From Heloderma charlesbogerti (lineage: Eukaryota; Chordata; Lepidosauria; Squamata; Helodermatidae), in assembly GCA_026122225.1 (NCBI GenBank), contig JANEZZ010001491.1, positions 722,501-786,500 on the forward strand: DNA of 64,000 nucleotides. Reading direction: 5' to 3'. Of this stretch, positions 42,001 through 54,000 are shown piece by piece. A model generated the notes under the pieces. It ran no database searches. It was not told the DNA's origin and was given only the letters and a program-made list of their open reading frames with translations. A program made the translations under genes and the position numbers. Within the stretch, counting starts at the first letter, position 1; each line of letters opens with the position of its first letter.

Positions 42001-45000
42001 GGACCCATATCCCTTAATTATAGTGTAAATTCTAATATTTATATATTTTTAAATCAGTAGAAGAACCAGAGCTTTGTAAAGAAACAAAATTTAAGGAAAA
42101 AATAATCTTGCTAGATAGCATGGGAAGAATTCATTTTACAAACAAAAAGTGTTATGAGTTCAGATTCTCCTGTAGCTAAAGCAAATCCTTAACAGCAAGT
42201 TTTCAAGAACAAACAAGGCAAAATATATCATAGGTTGACCAAAAGATACTATTTTGAGGAAATTAAGATGAAAAGAGCTTTCCCCCGTACTAATGCACTT
42301 GCCTTTAGCTATGAACAATAAATGTTGTATCATATATTTTGACATAGATTGGCAAGCTTTAATAATTAGCACTGCAAGGAAATAGCAAGTCCTTCAAATC
42401 ACTATATTAAGCTGCCATAATTACATTTTTGGCAAAACACAGAGCAGAGTGTGGGAAAACTGGCTCTCCAGATGTAGCTAGCGTACATCACCTATCATGC
42501 CTGACCATTGGCTATCATGGCTGGGGCTGATGAGAGTTAAGAGTCCAACAATATCTGAAAGGCCACAGGTTCCTCCTCCCTGATGTAGAGGATTTATACA
42601 TACCTTCAACCATTTGATTCTCTTGTAATTTCTCCTCCTCCGACTGCAAAGGTTCAGTCATGCTCTGTATCTCTGTAGGCTGCTTCTTTTCAGCACTGAA
42701 ATCTGGAAGCCGTGGAGCTTGTGGTCTGGTTTTTCTTGCAGGATTCAGGAAAAAGCAGTAGGCACATCTAAACGCTGCAGAAAGGTTTACACAAGTATGT
42801 TCAGTAAGCTTTCTGAATACTGAGCCTCAATGTGCAAATACTGCAGTGAATGTAAGACTTGAGTATTAAAAAGGTATTTTCCAGTACTTGGAAAGTCAGA
42901 ATTCCCCATCATGAGCTGTTCACTGTAATTTTCCTGAAGCCCTCAAATGGGAACAACAAAAAGTAGAGCTGCTTTTCTTCAGCAGGAACGTCTCTACTCA
43001 GATTTGAAACTGCTGCTGCATTATTTTCAAAAGACTTATTTATTTATTTATTTATTCATTTCATTTCTATACCGCCCAATAGCCGAAGCTCTCTGGGCGG
43101 TTCACAAAAATTAAATCCAAGCAAAAGACTTCTGATTCTGCTGTTCAAAGCTTTATGCAAATGTTCTTCTCTTTTACGTTAATACATCGTATACGAAAAA
43201 TTTGGGAAGACAAACATATCTTCAGGTAGCATTTCCCAAACTTTCTGAATTTGGGGCCTTACTGGTGAACTTACTGTGCTATCCACTCCACATTCACTAG
43301 CTATCTGTTTAGCTTGTCAGCACAGGTGTATGCATGTAGTCCACTGTTGTAGAGAACTAACTATATATATTGGAGCAAATAATTATTCAAGGTTCTTTTA
43401 TCAGTAGTCCTCTCCACTTTTCTTCTCTTCCCCCTACCACGAGCTACAGGCAGGCAGAAGTGTATCAACTGCTGTAGCCAAAACTTAACTTGCATTTTGT
43501 GGTCTTTAAATCTAGAAGTTGTAAAGAGCTTCCCCTCCCTGCCTTGCATTCAAAAGGAAACACAGAAATAGGAGTGCTAGTGAGGGCAAGGGCTGTTTTG
43601 GGGCCTACACACAACACTAAAAGGGTGTTGGTGGACAGGACAGGTGGCTGGGCTGAGGTGAAGAGGACAGGTGGCTGGGCTCAGAGGCCTCACCCTTGGC
43701 CATGAATCTTCATGGCTCCTTCTGGCAGCAACAAATATCAGCTGGTCCCTGTAGGTCGCCCTTGTTGCATTTCCCTCAGTTACCTCAGTCCCCAAATTTT
43801 ATGCAGATTGCTCTGCCAAGACTCCAAGTCTAGGGGGGAAAAGAGGTGGCAATTCTACCTGAGCATGCTCTCCAGGGTTTGAGAACCCTGGTCTTAGGGA
43901 GTAAAAACTGCTTTGCAGGACAAGGTGGAAAAACTAAGATAGTCACACTTGTCCATACGGAAAAAAATCCAAAATCCACTGTAGGGTAATCATAGAATAG
44001 CAGGGTTGGAAGGGGCTTATAAGACCATTGAGTCCAACCCCGAATAACAACAACAACAACATATACCTTTATTAGGACCAACCAAAGTGCCACAAAAGAC
44101 TGGAAGCATTCAAGTCCTCCAGAACAGTTCATCAGGCTGGATTGCAAAAACTGAGGTGGGGGTTAGGCCTGCTGTTGTGGCCCTGAGGTATGCAGTTTAG
44201 AGCCAGTCTCAATATGGAGATCAGAGACTGAATGAATTAGTCACTGATAGGTGCTGCAGCTATCACATTACACTTAGCATGCTGGGACAGAGAAACAATG
44301 GCTGAAAACATAAACATGTCTGAAAACATTTCTGAAAGGCTGGCTGTAACTCAGATCTGTCTCTTTTGCAGGACAAATGCATTGATCAATCTTTAAATAT
44401 TTTTCAACTATTGGTAGGCTATGCAGAAAAGTGAATGATGTGAACCATCCAGAGAGCTTCAGCTAGTGGATGGTACAGAAATTTAGTAAGCAAGCAAGCA
44501 AATAAATAAATATAAAATAAAATAAACTTGCATCCCATACTTTTATGTAAGCCTACACAAACAGACTGATATTTTGGCGACTTACTCACTGTTTTGCATT
44601 GGTCTTATAAAAGCTCATTCGACAACTGATCAGATATTTTTAAAAGCTATGCACACCATTTGAAATATTCATAAAATAAGAAAGTGTTCATAAAAAACTC
44701 CTCTCTGCCTGACCAACCTAATGTCAGTGTGTGAAGTCTGCAAGACCCTCACTTGCATAGCAGATAGCATACACACCCAGTCTTACAGGCAATTTAGACC
44801 CATGTGCGAGGATGTGAATGTACAGTTGGGGAGGAGGGGGACATTATCTATACATATGGATTTTGGACAGACATATTTAAGGATTATAGCCATTGACATG
44901 ATTAAATGTTAAAATCTGCATGCAACCAGGGTCCCATATGTAAATGCAAGCTTTAGATACCTGCTAAGAAAAAACGTTTGGAAGCACTACACTATATACT

Positions 45001-48000
45001 TCCAGAAAAAGCAAAAAAAAAACCCAACCCAAACCCAAGTGTCACAACTTAAAGGCAAATGCCTATAAAATTTAGGCTACTATCCAATATAAACATTCTG
45101 TTATAGCTATGCATAGTATGACTATCATTGCCTAATGAAACTAGATCAATTTAGCTGAAGGGGAAAAATCTATTCAAGAGGGCTTAAGCCAAACTTTGAC
45201 CACACATGTGTAGTCCAGGGGTTGCGGGTGTATTTCAGCAAAAGGATTAGTGCCTTGATAATACAACTACACATTCAATGCACTGGTTACTGTGCTGAAC
45301 ATTTTCACAAGGCTAAGAGCAAATGGGAGGACATACCCAAGTGGAACAGAAAAGAGCAAGTGTCTGGGATAATTTATCTCACATTACTTGCAAACTGATT
45401 TTTGTTTGCCAAGAGGAGGCAAAGTAAACATCTGTGTTCAATGAAGAGCTGTATCTGTCTTAAGTTATTGTCAGCCATAAAACCAAAGAATAGCCCCCGG
45501 AGTTTGTTCCCACTCTATCTCTGATGTCTCCCACAGATTTTCCTGTTAAAGCAAATTTTGTTCAAGTTCTGATAAAGTGAGGACCTAGAAATAAAACCTT
45601 TTAGGGTACAATTCATAGCCAAGAGCAGTCTTAAAAGCATACACAGAAAGCAGCTTATTTCTACAGTCTAATTCTGCACACATGTTCACTGACCAGGACA
45701 TCAAAAAACTTTAGAATACATTCTAAAGATACACAACAAATGAACACCATAAAATATTAAGTTTGCTAAATAAGGCTAGAATCCAACAGATTGCTAAATG
45801 CATTCAAGCCTATTTATTTTAACAGGCTTAAGCACTCTTAGGACACAATGCAACCCCGAGCCAAGTTTTTAATCATATGCAAGAACCAATATTTTACATT
45901 ATGAAAATGCCAGTGTGCACTTCTGGGAACAAATGACTATTCAAGCAGTAGAATATATATATTTATTCTTACCAATATATTCAAACTCCTCCTTCAAAGC
46001 CATTCCATTATGCGAGAAACACTGTTGGCATATAAGTGCATATCTAAAGAAGGAGATCATAGGTAAAAAGATTGGTTTAGCCATATAAGCCTGCCGGGGT
46101 TTTAAGATCTACCAGGGAGGCCCTTCTTTCAGTCCCACAAGCATTGGAGGCATGCTTGGTGAGGATGTGGGAGAGGGCATTATTGTTAGCTGCCTTGAGA
46201 GCCATTTTTGGTGGAAAGGCAGGACATAAATGTAATAATAAATTAATACATCTCAGTATTAATAACAAATACATACATTTCGGTATTAATGTAGTCACGC
46301 TACTGGATCACTTCAGCAGATTTGCACACCAGTAAGCGGGCATTAAAATTCAGAACAAGAATTAAGTGAGCCCTTTACACACATTTAACTCCATGTGTAT
46401 CTAAATGCACAAGGGTGCGTGTGTGTGAAATCATGTCTTTCATGTTGCACAACCTGCCTCACAGCATGGCTGGCACAACATCCATGGAAGAGGGGGGGCC
46501 AGGCTTCACTTCCCCCGCCTCCATGTGTTTAATCTGTTTGTGCACGCATCTAACTATAGCCCTACTGTAAAGTGATGTTCATACACATATCACTTTATTG
46601 CAAATCTCAAATCATGATCTATTTTTAATGATATGGTGACTCAACCACTACAGACCTCACATTTTTAACAATTTGGTGTTTACTCCTCCATTCAAGATAC
46701 AACTAGATAAAGTTGGTTTAGTATGATTCAAAGAACAATTAATGGATGCTAACGAGGCAGAGCAGTTGAAAAAAGGCTATAAACAACTGTCGAAATACAC
46801 CAACCATTTATAGATCTGGCCTTAACAACAGACTGAAAGGCACAAAGGATAGCCAACCTATTAACATTTGTGGTAAAGATTCTCAGAACAATGACAGACA
46901 CAAAACCAGAATATATAGGTTATTTGAAAGATAAGCTAAGGCTACAATTCTATACTCACTTTCCTAAGAATAAAGTTCTCACTGAATTCAGTGAGACTGA
47001 CTTTTGAGCTGACCTGTATCTGACAGTAATGTAAGGGCCCATTCTCACACTAGGTCTGTTTGCATGTAATTGCAGTGTGTGCCAGGTGCATTCCGTGGCC
47101 ATTCTGAATATTCAACCCCCTACAATCAGCAATTAGGGTTGAACCTACAATCAGCAATTAGGTTAACTGTGAGTTCTTTATAGGTTAATTATGGGTTAAT
47201 CATGTCCAGGTTCGGACTTCATATAGCAACCCTCAATCAGCCAGATCTTGGGTTGAATATTTTAAAAGGCTGTGGAACACACCATGGCAAATTGTAGGTT
47301 AGTTAATTAAATTAATTAAAATTATTTAAAACCCACGATTTGCCACAGTTACGTATGAACCAGATCAATACCTTCATTACTTGTTGTAGATTCTGGAATG
47401 CTACCAAGAGCAAATGTGACAGTGTGGGCTCCTTCAATCTGTTGCTGGGTTTCTGATATTACCCAAGTAGTGTGGGCAAAAATTGTGAAGGTAACTTGAG
47501 AAGCAACTCAGTGGTATGACTCTGGAATTCATTTAGTATAAAAAGTGACATTTCACCTGTTCTGTGGACCATCTCCAACTAAATATTCCACAATTCTATC
47601 TAATGCTCCCCTCTCTCGAGGAAGAATAGGTCTTGCCAACGGAGGTCCTGGAGGATGAAGACCTGGAAGGCAAACATTTCTATCAATTTAATCTACTGAC
47701 TATATACCTTAACCAGGAATAAAGACATTTACTTCCAGTCAATATGAAGGACACAAAATACAATAAACTGACCCTAAATGTATTTTAGAGGTAACTTCAT
47801 ATTTCTGTGCACTTCAACCCCACTGTCAGATTTAATCCCATACCTCTGGTTTTTACTAAAGAAAAGTAAGAAAAATAACAGGGAAAGTGTTACCTTTTGT
47901 AAAGACCAGGGATTGGGGAATCTGTCAAGCTCAATTTCACTCAGGTTCTCATTTTTTCAATACTAAGTTTGTTCCATCCTGATTCTGCATCAGATTGTGA

Positions 48001-51000
48001 ATTCCTCCAAGTTTGCATTAAAATGTGTACACATTTTCATGCACATTTGTAATATCCACATTTTTGTTATGCTTTTAAAAAAATGTATGTGTTTTGTTCG
48101 CAATTCTGCAAATATACACATTTTCCCCACTGAATTGTGTTTTTCTGTGCATTTTTGCACATATATGCATTTTAGTGCACATTGTAAAAAATATACACAT
48201 TTTGTATATTTGAGATAGACACCACATTATTGCTGTGCTGTTTTGTGAACTACATCACAAACTTTGATTTTGGTGGCAAACTGCATTCCTGTTCTTGCTT
48301 CAGTTTGGGAGGTGCCAATTTGGTAAGTTTGCACTGAAATGTGTACTGAACAAATTTCTCCCTCATCTCTACTGAAGACTGCATTGGAAGATTCTGCCTC
48401 CCTTGACTGCTGCTTTACAGCAACCTTTCATGTATTTTAATGCTGTGACATCCCCCTAAAGCTTCTTTCCTTCAAATTAACTATGTCCTCTCAGCTTTTC
48501 CTCATGCATATGCTCTCTGGATGGCCCAAGCTACTGGAATATTAGACACTTAACATATTACAAGATACAACCCAGGATTTGGTGGCTCACCCTACTGAGA
48601 CAATCAAAAGCTATTGGGTTGGATTCAGAATCTGTCTTCCGCCCAAAGAAGGCTTCTGATCCAGTAAGAATTTCCACTGGCAGAAGAGGGTAGGAGACAA
48701 TCTGTGCCGATTCCCTCCTCCTTGTGCAGTCCCGTATCCCACCCCCAAAATCTCCTCCTGAGGGTTGGGGGGCCCTCTAGAAAAGCATGGGAGGTGGCAC
48801 TGGGTGCTACAGGAGTTGTGGAGAATTGGTAAAGACTGCTCCCCCTCACACACTGGCTGGAGCATCTTGACTGAAACTCCACTCAGCAAGTGTTCCTGCT
48901 GGTGGGAGGAAATCCTGCTGTTTTAACAGCAAATGAAAAACCGTTTTTAGTAAGTTTCCTCAATACAGTTCTTTCCTTTGATTTAAAAGATGGTGGAAAT
49001 GTAGATACCATACAATCCCAAATATTCAAGTAAAACAAATTCTGTGATCCAAAACGTTCAACCAGAATTAACTAAATCAGAGCTAAATTGACACATTTAG
49101 GCATTCCTCATATGTTACAAGAAGTTACAGTATGAAAGTGCAAGAAAGGATAAAGAGAAAAATCAAGATTACGGATTGGACGGGGAGACATGTCTTCAGC
49201 TTTTGTTCACATCCATAAGACAGAAGCCTGCTCTTTTAACATAGCTTCCTTTTTTTAAAAAAGCTACTATATTCTGCTAGAAAACCAAATTTCACAAATA
49301 GCATACATATACCAATTTTTAAACTTCCTGCTTAGATCTAAGGAAAGTTGACTTATATATGTACCTCATTTTATTTTTGTACCCTTGATGGCCATGTGAA
49401 CTGACTGGAGGCAATATGGACATTTTACCTGTGGCATTACATCTGTGATGGCCCAGTTACACATGCAAGTCATCAGTGGATGCTGTAATCATCAAGGGAC
49501 AAACATGCATATAGAATTACTGTATGTGAATCAGTCCCAAGTTCAGGGAGGGGTTATCATGACAGAGACTGGCTTAGCTCTCAGTAGCTCCCATTGAATT
49601 TCGTGGATGAAGTACACAGGTTGCAATCTCAGAGAAAACCTGCTTCTCACTCCAGACAATGGGATTCCCTGTGACAAGTTTAGCTGAAATTCTACAATAG
49701 CATCCTTAAGTGAATGCCCTTACTTTATCGCAGCCTTCCCCAACCTGGCACCCTCCATATGTGTAGGACTACAACTCCCAGCATACCCCAGCCAGCATGC
49801 CTACAACACTGATTTTGATCTGGAACACTGATTTTCCAGCATTCTAGATTGTGTGGAGAGCCTCCACAGAAAGAGGAAATCTCCTTTGCAGAACATCACC
49901 CTCTACGTATACAGGAAACAGACGAGTGGGTAGTGCATGCCCCCCTCCTTCCATATCTAGCCTACCCAGTTAAGGAACACCTGGACAGAGCTTCATTAAG
50001 CCTTCATTTCTATCAGAATTATTAGACATATTGGATGAGAAGGCACTTTATAAGCATTTTGCACAGATCAATGCAAGACAACAGCAATGACTTTAATACG
50101 TCTAGGACTGGAACGTAACTGACCAAAATAGAACAAAAATTACTGTTGGAGATGAATATTTTCAGTATTATTCAACGTGCACATTTTGGATACAATCTCA
50201 GTTTGAAGCAGCAAAGGTGAAGTGCTGCCTTATAGAAGCCTGAAACGCGAGATCACGCGCCACAAGAATCTCTCCAGTTTCTTGGCACACTAACCAACTC
50301 TCAAACCATGCATCTTATTCCTCATGCTGATACGGACAACAGTAATTAATATGAACATCAAAAGCAATCATTGTGGGCAGACTGGCCATTTCTGCAAAGC
50401 CTGGCAAACTCTCAGCTACCTGCTGGTTATTAATTTTTAGACATATGGACACTCTGTGGTAATACATGTTAAATTGATTCTCCTCCACAAAGTATAATGT
50501 AATGAAAAAATGAATTATCTTTTCTAGTTTAAAGATAATTAAGTGCACTCATATGCCCTTCGACTGCTGTTTCTCACAAGATAGGAAGAAATCTGCACAC
50601 GAAGAAACTTGATTTTTATATTGTATCGTGCTATTTATAATGTCTACCATACGTAAGTTACACTTGAAATAACACAGTGAGGGTCACTAATTCCTATGCC
50701 AACTACAGCCTCCAGTATTGTCATGAAGGACCTTTTTAACAGCATGCTATAGAACTGAGTTAACAGAGAACGCTTGCTTTCTAATTAACACTTGATAAGG
50801 TTAAAAATGGCCACATTTACCAGTAAGACTTAACATACATAATGAATTGCCATTAATAGATGGATTTTGATTTTAAAAAATTGGAGAATGAAACATATGT
50901 CTATTCCTTGCCTCAAAATGTGGGATATTAATTTTCCTTCCCTAAATGTTAATAGACCTCACCTTTGTCAGACAGTACTGAACCCAACTGCACCATGTGG

Positions 51001-54000
51001 TCAGAAGTTCAATATGAAACAGTGGCCATAATCCAGCCCCTACAGTACACTGGCAGCAGGTTATTAAAAGATTCCATATCAGTCATCGCTTCCCCTGAGA
51101 ATCCTGCTGTGTTGGGCACTCAAGGTAAACTGAGGCCCTCTTACACTTCACTTGCAAGCATCTCATGGCCTGCATTTCCTGAGGCCCTTGGAGTACAAGC
51201 TATTTCTAGCAAGGACTCTCAATGAGTATGGTGTACTTGGGAAGAGCAGGCTGCTGAACACATGCCAAGTGACACACAGGAGGGTCTCTGCTTACCATGC
51301 ATGACTGAGTATTTCTAGAACAGTAGTATGGGCCCAGCACAGAAACAGAGATATAGTTTGTTCCTATTCAGACCTTCTTCACACCCTGCATATGGTAGAG
51401 GGTGACCTTTTATATAAATCTAAATATCATCTAATGTTAGGGCAGCTGACAGATCACTCCCTCTCCTAGCAAACTCAGTGGTGAGTGCTGACAGAAATGG
51501 AGCCACTGAGAAACAAGAGGGAGGTATCAGCACTCACTAGAGACTTTTACCCCCACAACTGAAAAATACATCCACAAAACAGGAAATCAATCTGGTAATA
51601 AAAGGAGCTTAAAAACCTGGGTGGGGAACCTGTGGTCCTCTGGAAGTAGTTGTACTACAGCTTCCATTATCTCTGACAATTGGCCATGCTGCCTATGACT
51701 GATGGGAACTTGAGTCCAACAACATGTTTTAAAAGGTCTCTGAGTTTAGCTAGCAGTTTTTAGCTGATGCAGACGGAGAAGTAAAATTTTTCAGACAAGA
51801 TGATAATTGATCCTAAACCCCGTTTATTAGCAAACTACTTCAGAAAGTTCTGCTGCCTAATAGGAAAAACCTCTTTGGTTATTGAGTATTTTATGTTTTA
51901 ATCTTTTCAGCATTAACTTTTTTCTGCTTAGAATAAACATTTAAATAAATGTCACAATGCAAGTTAAAAATATGTCCCAGGCTCTATAAAAAAACATGAC
52001 TGTATTCTGAAAGTGTTTTCTTATGTACCTGATTTATATAAGTCTAGAGCTTGCTTAAACCAAGAACATAAAAAGGTATGCTATATTGTTGACTACAGAA
52101 TACTGCAAAGTTTTATTGCCATTTAAACAAAGAAGCCATAACAGTTAAATGAGCTCAGGCAATAGGTTTCAGTATCATAAGGTGCCAGCTGTAAAGAGTT
52201 ATGGCTAATTGAATATGGAACTCCTGCTTAATCAGATAACTGCTCTTCTATTTCCAAACAAAATGCCATTTCCATACTGTCTGAAAATGGCCTGTTTTAT
52301 TGGTAACCAGAGAAAACAATATAAACTGTAAACATTATTAAGTACTCTGTTTACCCATTCCAGGCATTGAAGTAGCACGGGATCCAGGATGTCTTGGCAT
52401 CATGTTTGGCTGTGAGGCTGATGTAAGAGTTCTCTCCGGAGGTCCACCAGGTGCCGAAATCTCTCTCTGCAAGCCAGGAGATGGTGGCACTGGACTTGAC
52501 ATTTTTGGAGATCCCTGTTTGGGTGTAACTGGGATAGGTGGAGACACGTTCCCTCGCACTGGGGTCCGATGACGAAGTTCTGACAGAACAGTCAAATGCC
52601 GAATTTAATGTATAATGCACCAAATGGCTCAAGATCTGGCAATATTTTAAGCTAATCAAGATTAGAAACATCTTTAACAAAGGCTACATGGCAAAAATAG
52701 TGGACGAGTACATTTGAATTCACAAACAGACATGTTTTTGTATTTTAATCTTACCGTCTTGATTTTTAAACTTATTCAGAAAAGGCTCTCATCTGAATAG
52801 CATAAATAAAGCAACTTTCTAACAGTCTCTCTGAGCATTCTTTAACTAGCATACAGGTTCAGTTAATCTATATTACAATGTCAACAAATTAAGGTATATT
52901 AAACATAAATAAAATGACCTTGGGGCCACTAATTATTTTTTCAAGCATTATCGCACAATACTCAAAATGCTATGGAAGACACAGCAATTCTCCTGTGGTT
53001 TTCAGGCTACTCAGTGATTTATGCAAGTTCCACATAACGTTAGTTTCTTTATATCACATTACAATTTACTGAAGATTTAATTGCCTTTTACAATAGGAAA
53101 AATGAACACTGGGATGGTGTGTGCACCACTTTTACTGGTTTATGACTAGACTTCTGTTGGAAAGAGTTGGAACAGCAGCTCCCAAGTATGTGCAAAAAGA
53201 ACAGACACCTAGTTAGTAATGAGTTGTGTGCCGTAAGAGTGACTCAAGCCCAAAGGGAATTGGAGTCTCATTAAATCCTTCTCACATACATAAAACTGCC
53301 TTCAACTCTGTGGGACTTTCCCATAGATAATGAGTACTGAAGTAGGCCTTAAGGTGCCATCAATATGCCGATGGTGCTGCACAGATCTGACCTTGATCCT
53401 GTCATTTTTGCTGGTTGTGACTGGGGAACAGATAGGAGTGACCCAATGGAAAGAGAATTAAGACAAGGCCAAGATAATGATTGTTTGGCAGACTCCAGCC
53501 TGAAGATTATGTGCAGACTTGTCACTCAGTCATTCAAATTCATAATCTTGGGGGTACAATTACTGTATATAAAAGTTCTCTGCTGGAAAGACTGATCTAC
53601 TCTCGGATTTGGACCCAGTTTCATCATTCATGGTATTGTAACCTTCAAGGCTTGACTACTGTAACGCAGGTGGGGCCATCTTTGAAGAAAATGTCTCCAT
53701 TGCAGATTGTAACAGCTACCAATGTCCCAGGGGTTTATCTAGGTTTATATCCTTAGGGCCCAATTCAAACTGCTGGTCTCAGCTAAGCAACTTCATCTCT
53801 ACACACTTTAGAAGCAGCTCCTTTTCACTGTCCCATTGTGGCCTCTAAGAATATTATCTGAGCAATCAAATGCAAGAGCATGCAGAACACCTCTGCCCAA
53901 CCTGAAACCCTCCAGATGTTTGGGACCACAACTCCCAGCATTCCTGAACACTGACCATGTGACTGAGGCTGATGGAAGTCCAAAATATCTAGAAGGCACC

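Larger units (their letters stand above)
42775..45972 (-). other. LNPK: LNPK intron, 3.2 kb
   Basis: Contains an L2 3' end on the minus strand (43032-43118), a CR1 3' terminus (43988-44042) and an L2 3' end on the plus strand (44435-44525). 44530-45970 has no recognised repeat. Confidence 0.75.
46044..47556 (-). other. LNPK: LNPK intron, 1.5 kb, with fold-back element
   Basis: Holds an L2-like fragment near 46080-46240 and a fold-back element at 47035-47375. The remainder is unclassified AT-rich DNA. Confidence 0.75.
47663..52354 (-). other. LNPK: LNPK intron, 4.7 kb
   Basis: Contains an AT-rich old repeat (47935-48370), a GC-rich dispersed repeat (48605-48930), half a palindromic MITE (49732-49803) and a decayed CAGGGGTG-type MITE (51616-51733). 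The stretch 49000-49700 and 50000-51600 has no recognised repeat; 50570-50960 is AT-rich and repeat-poor. Confidence 0.75.
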
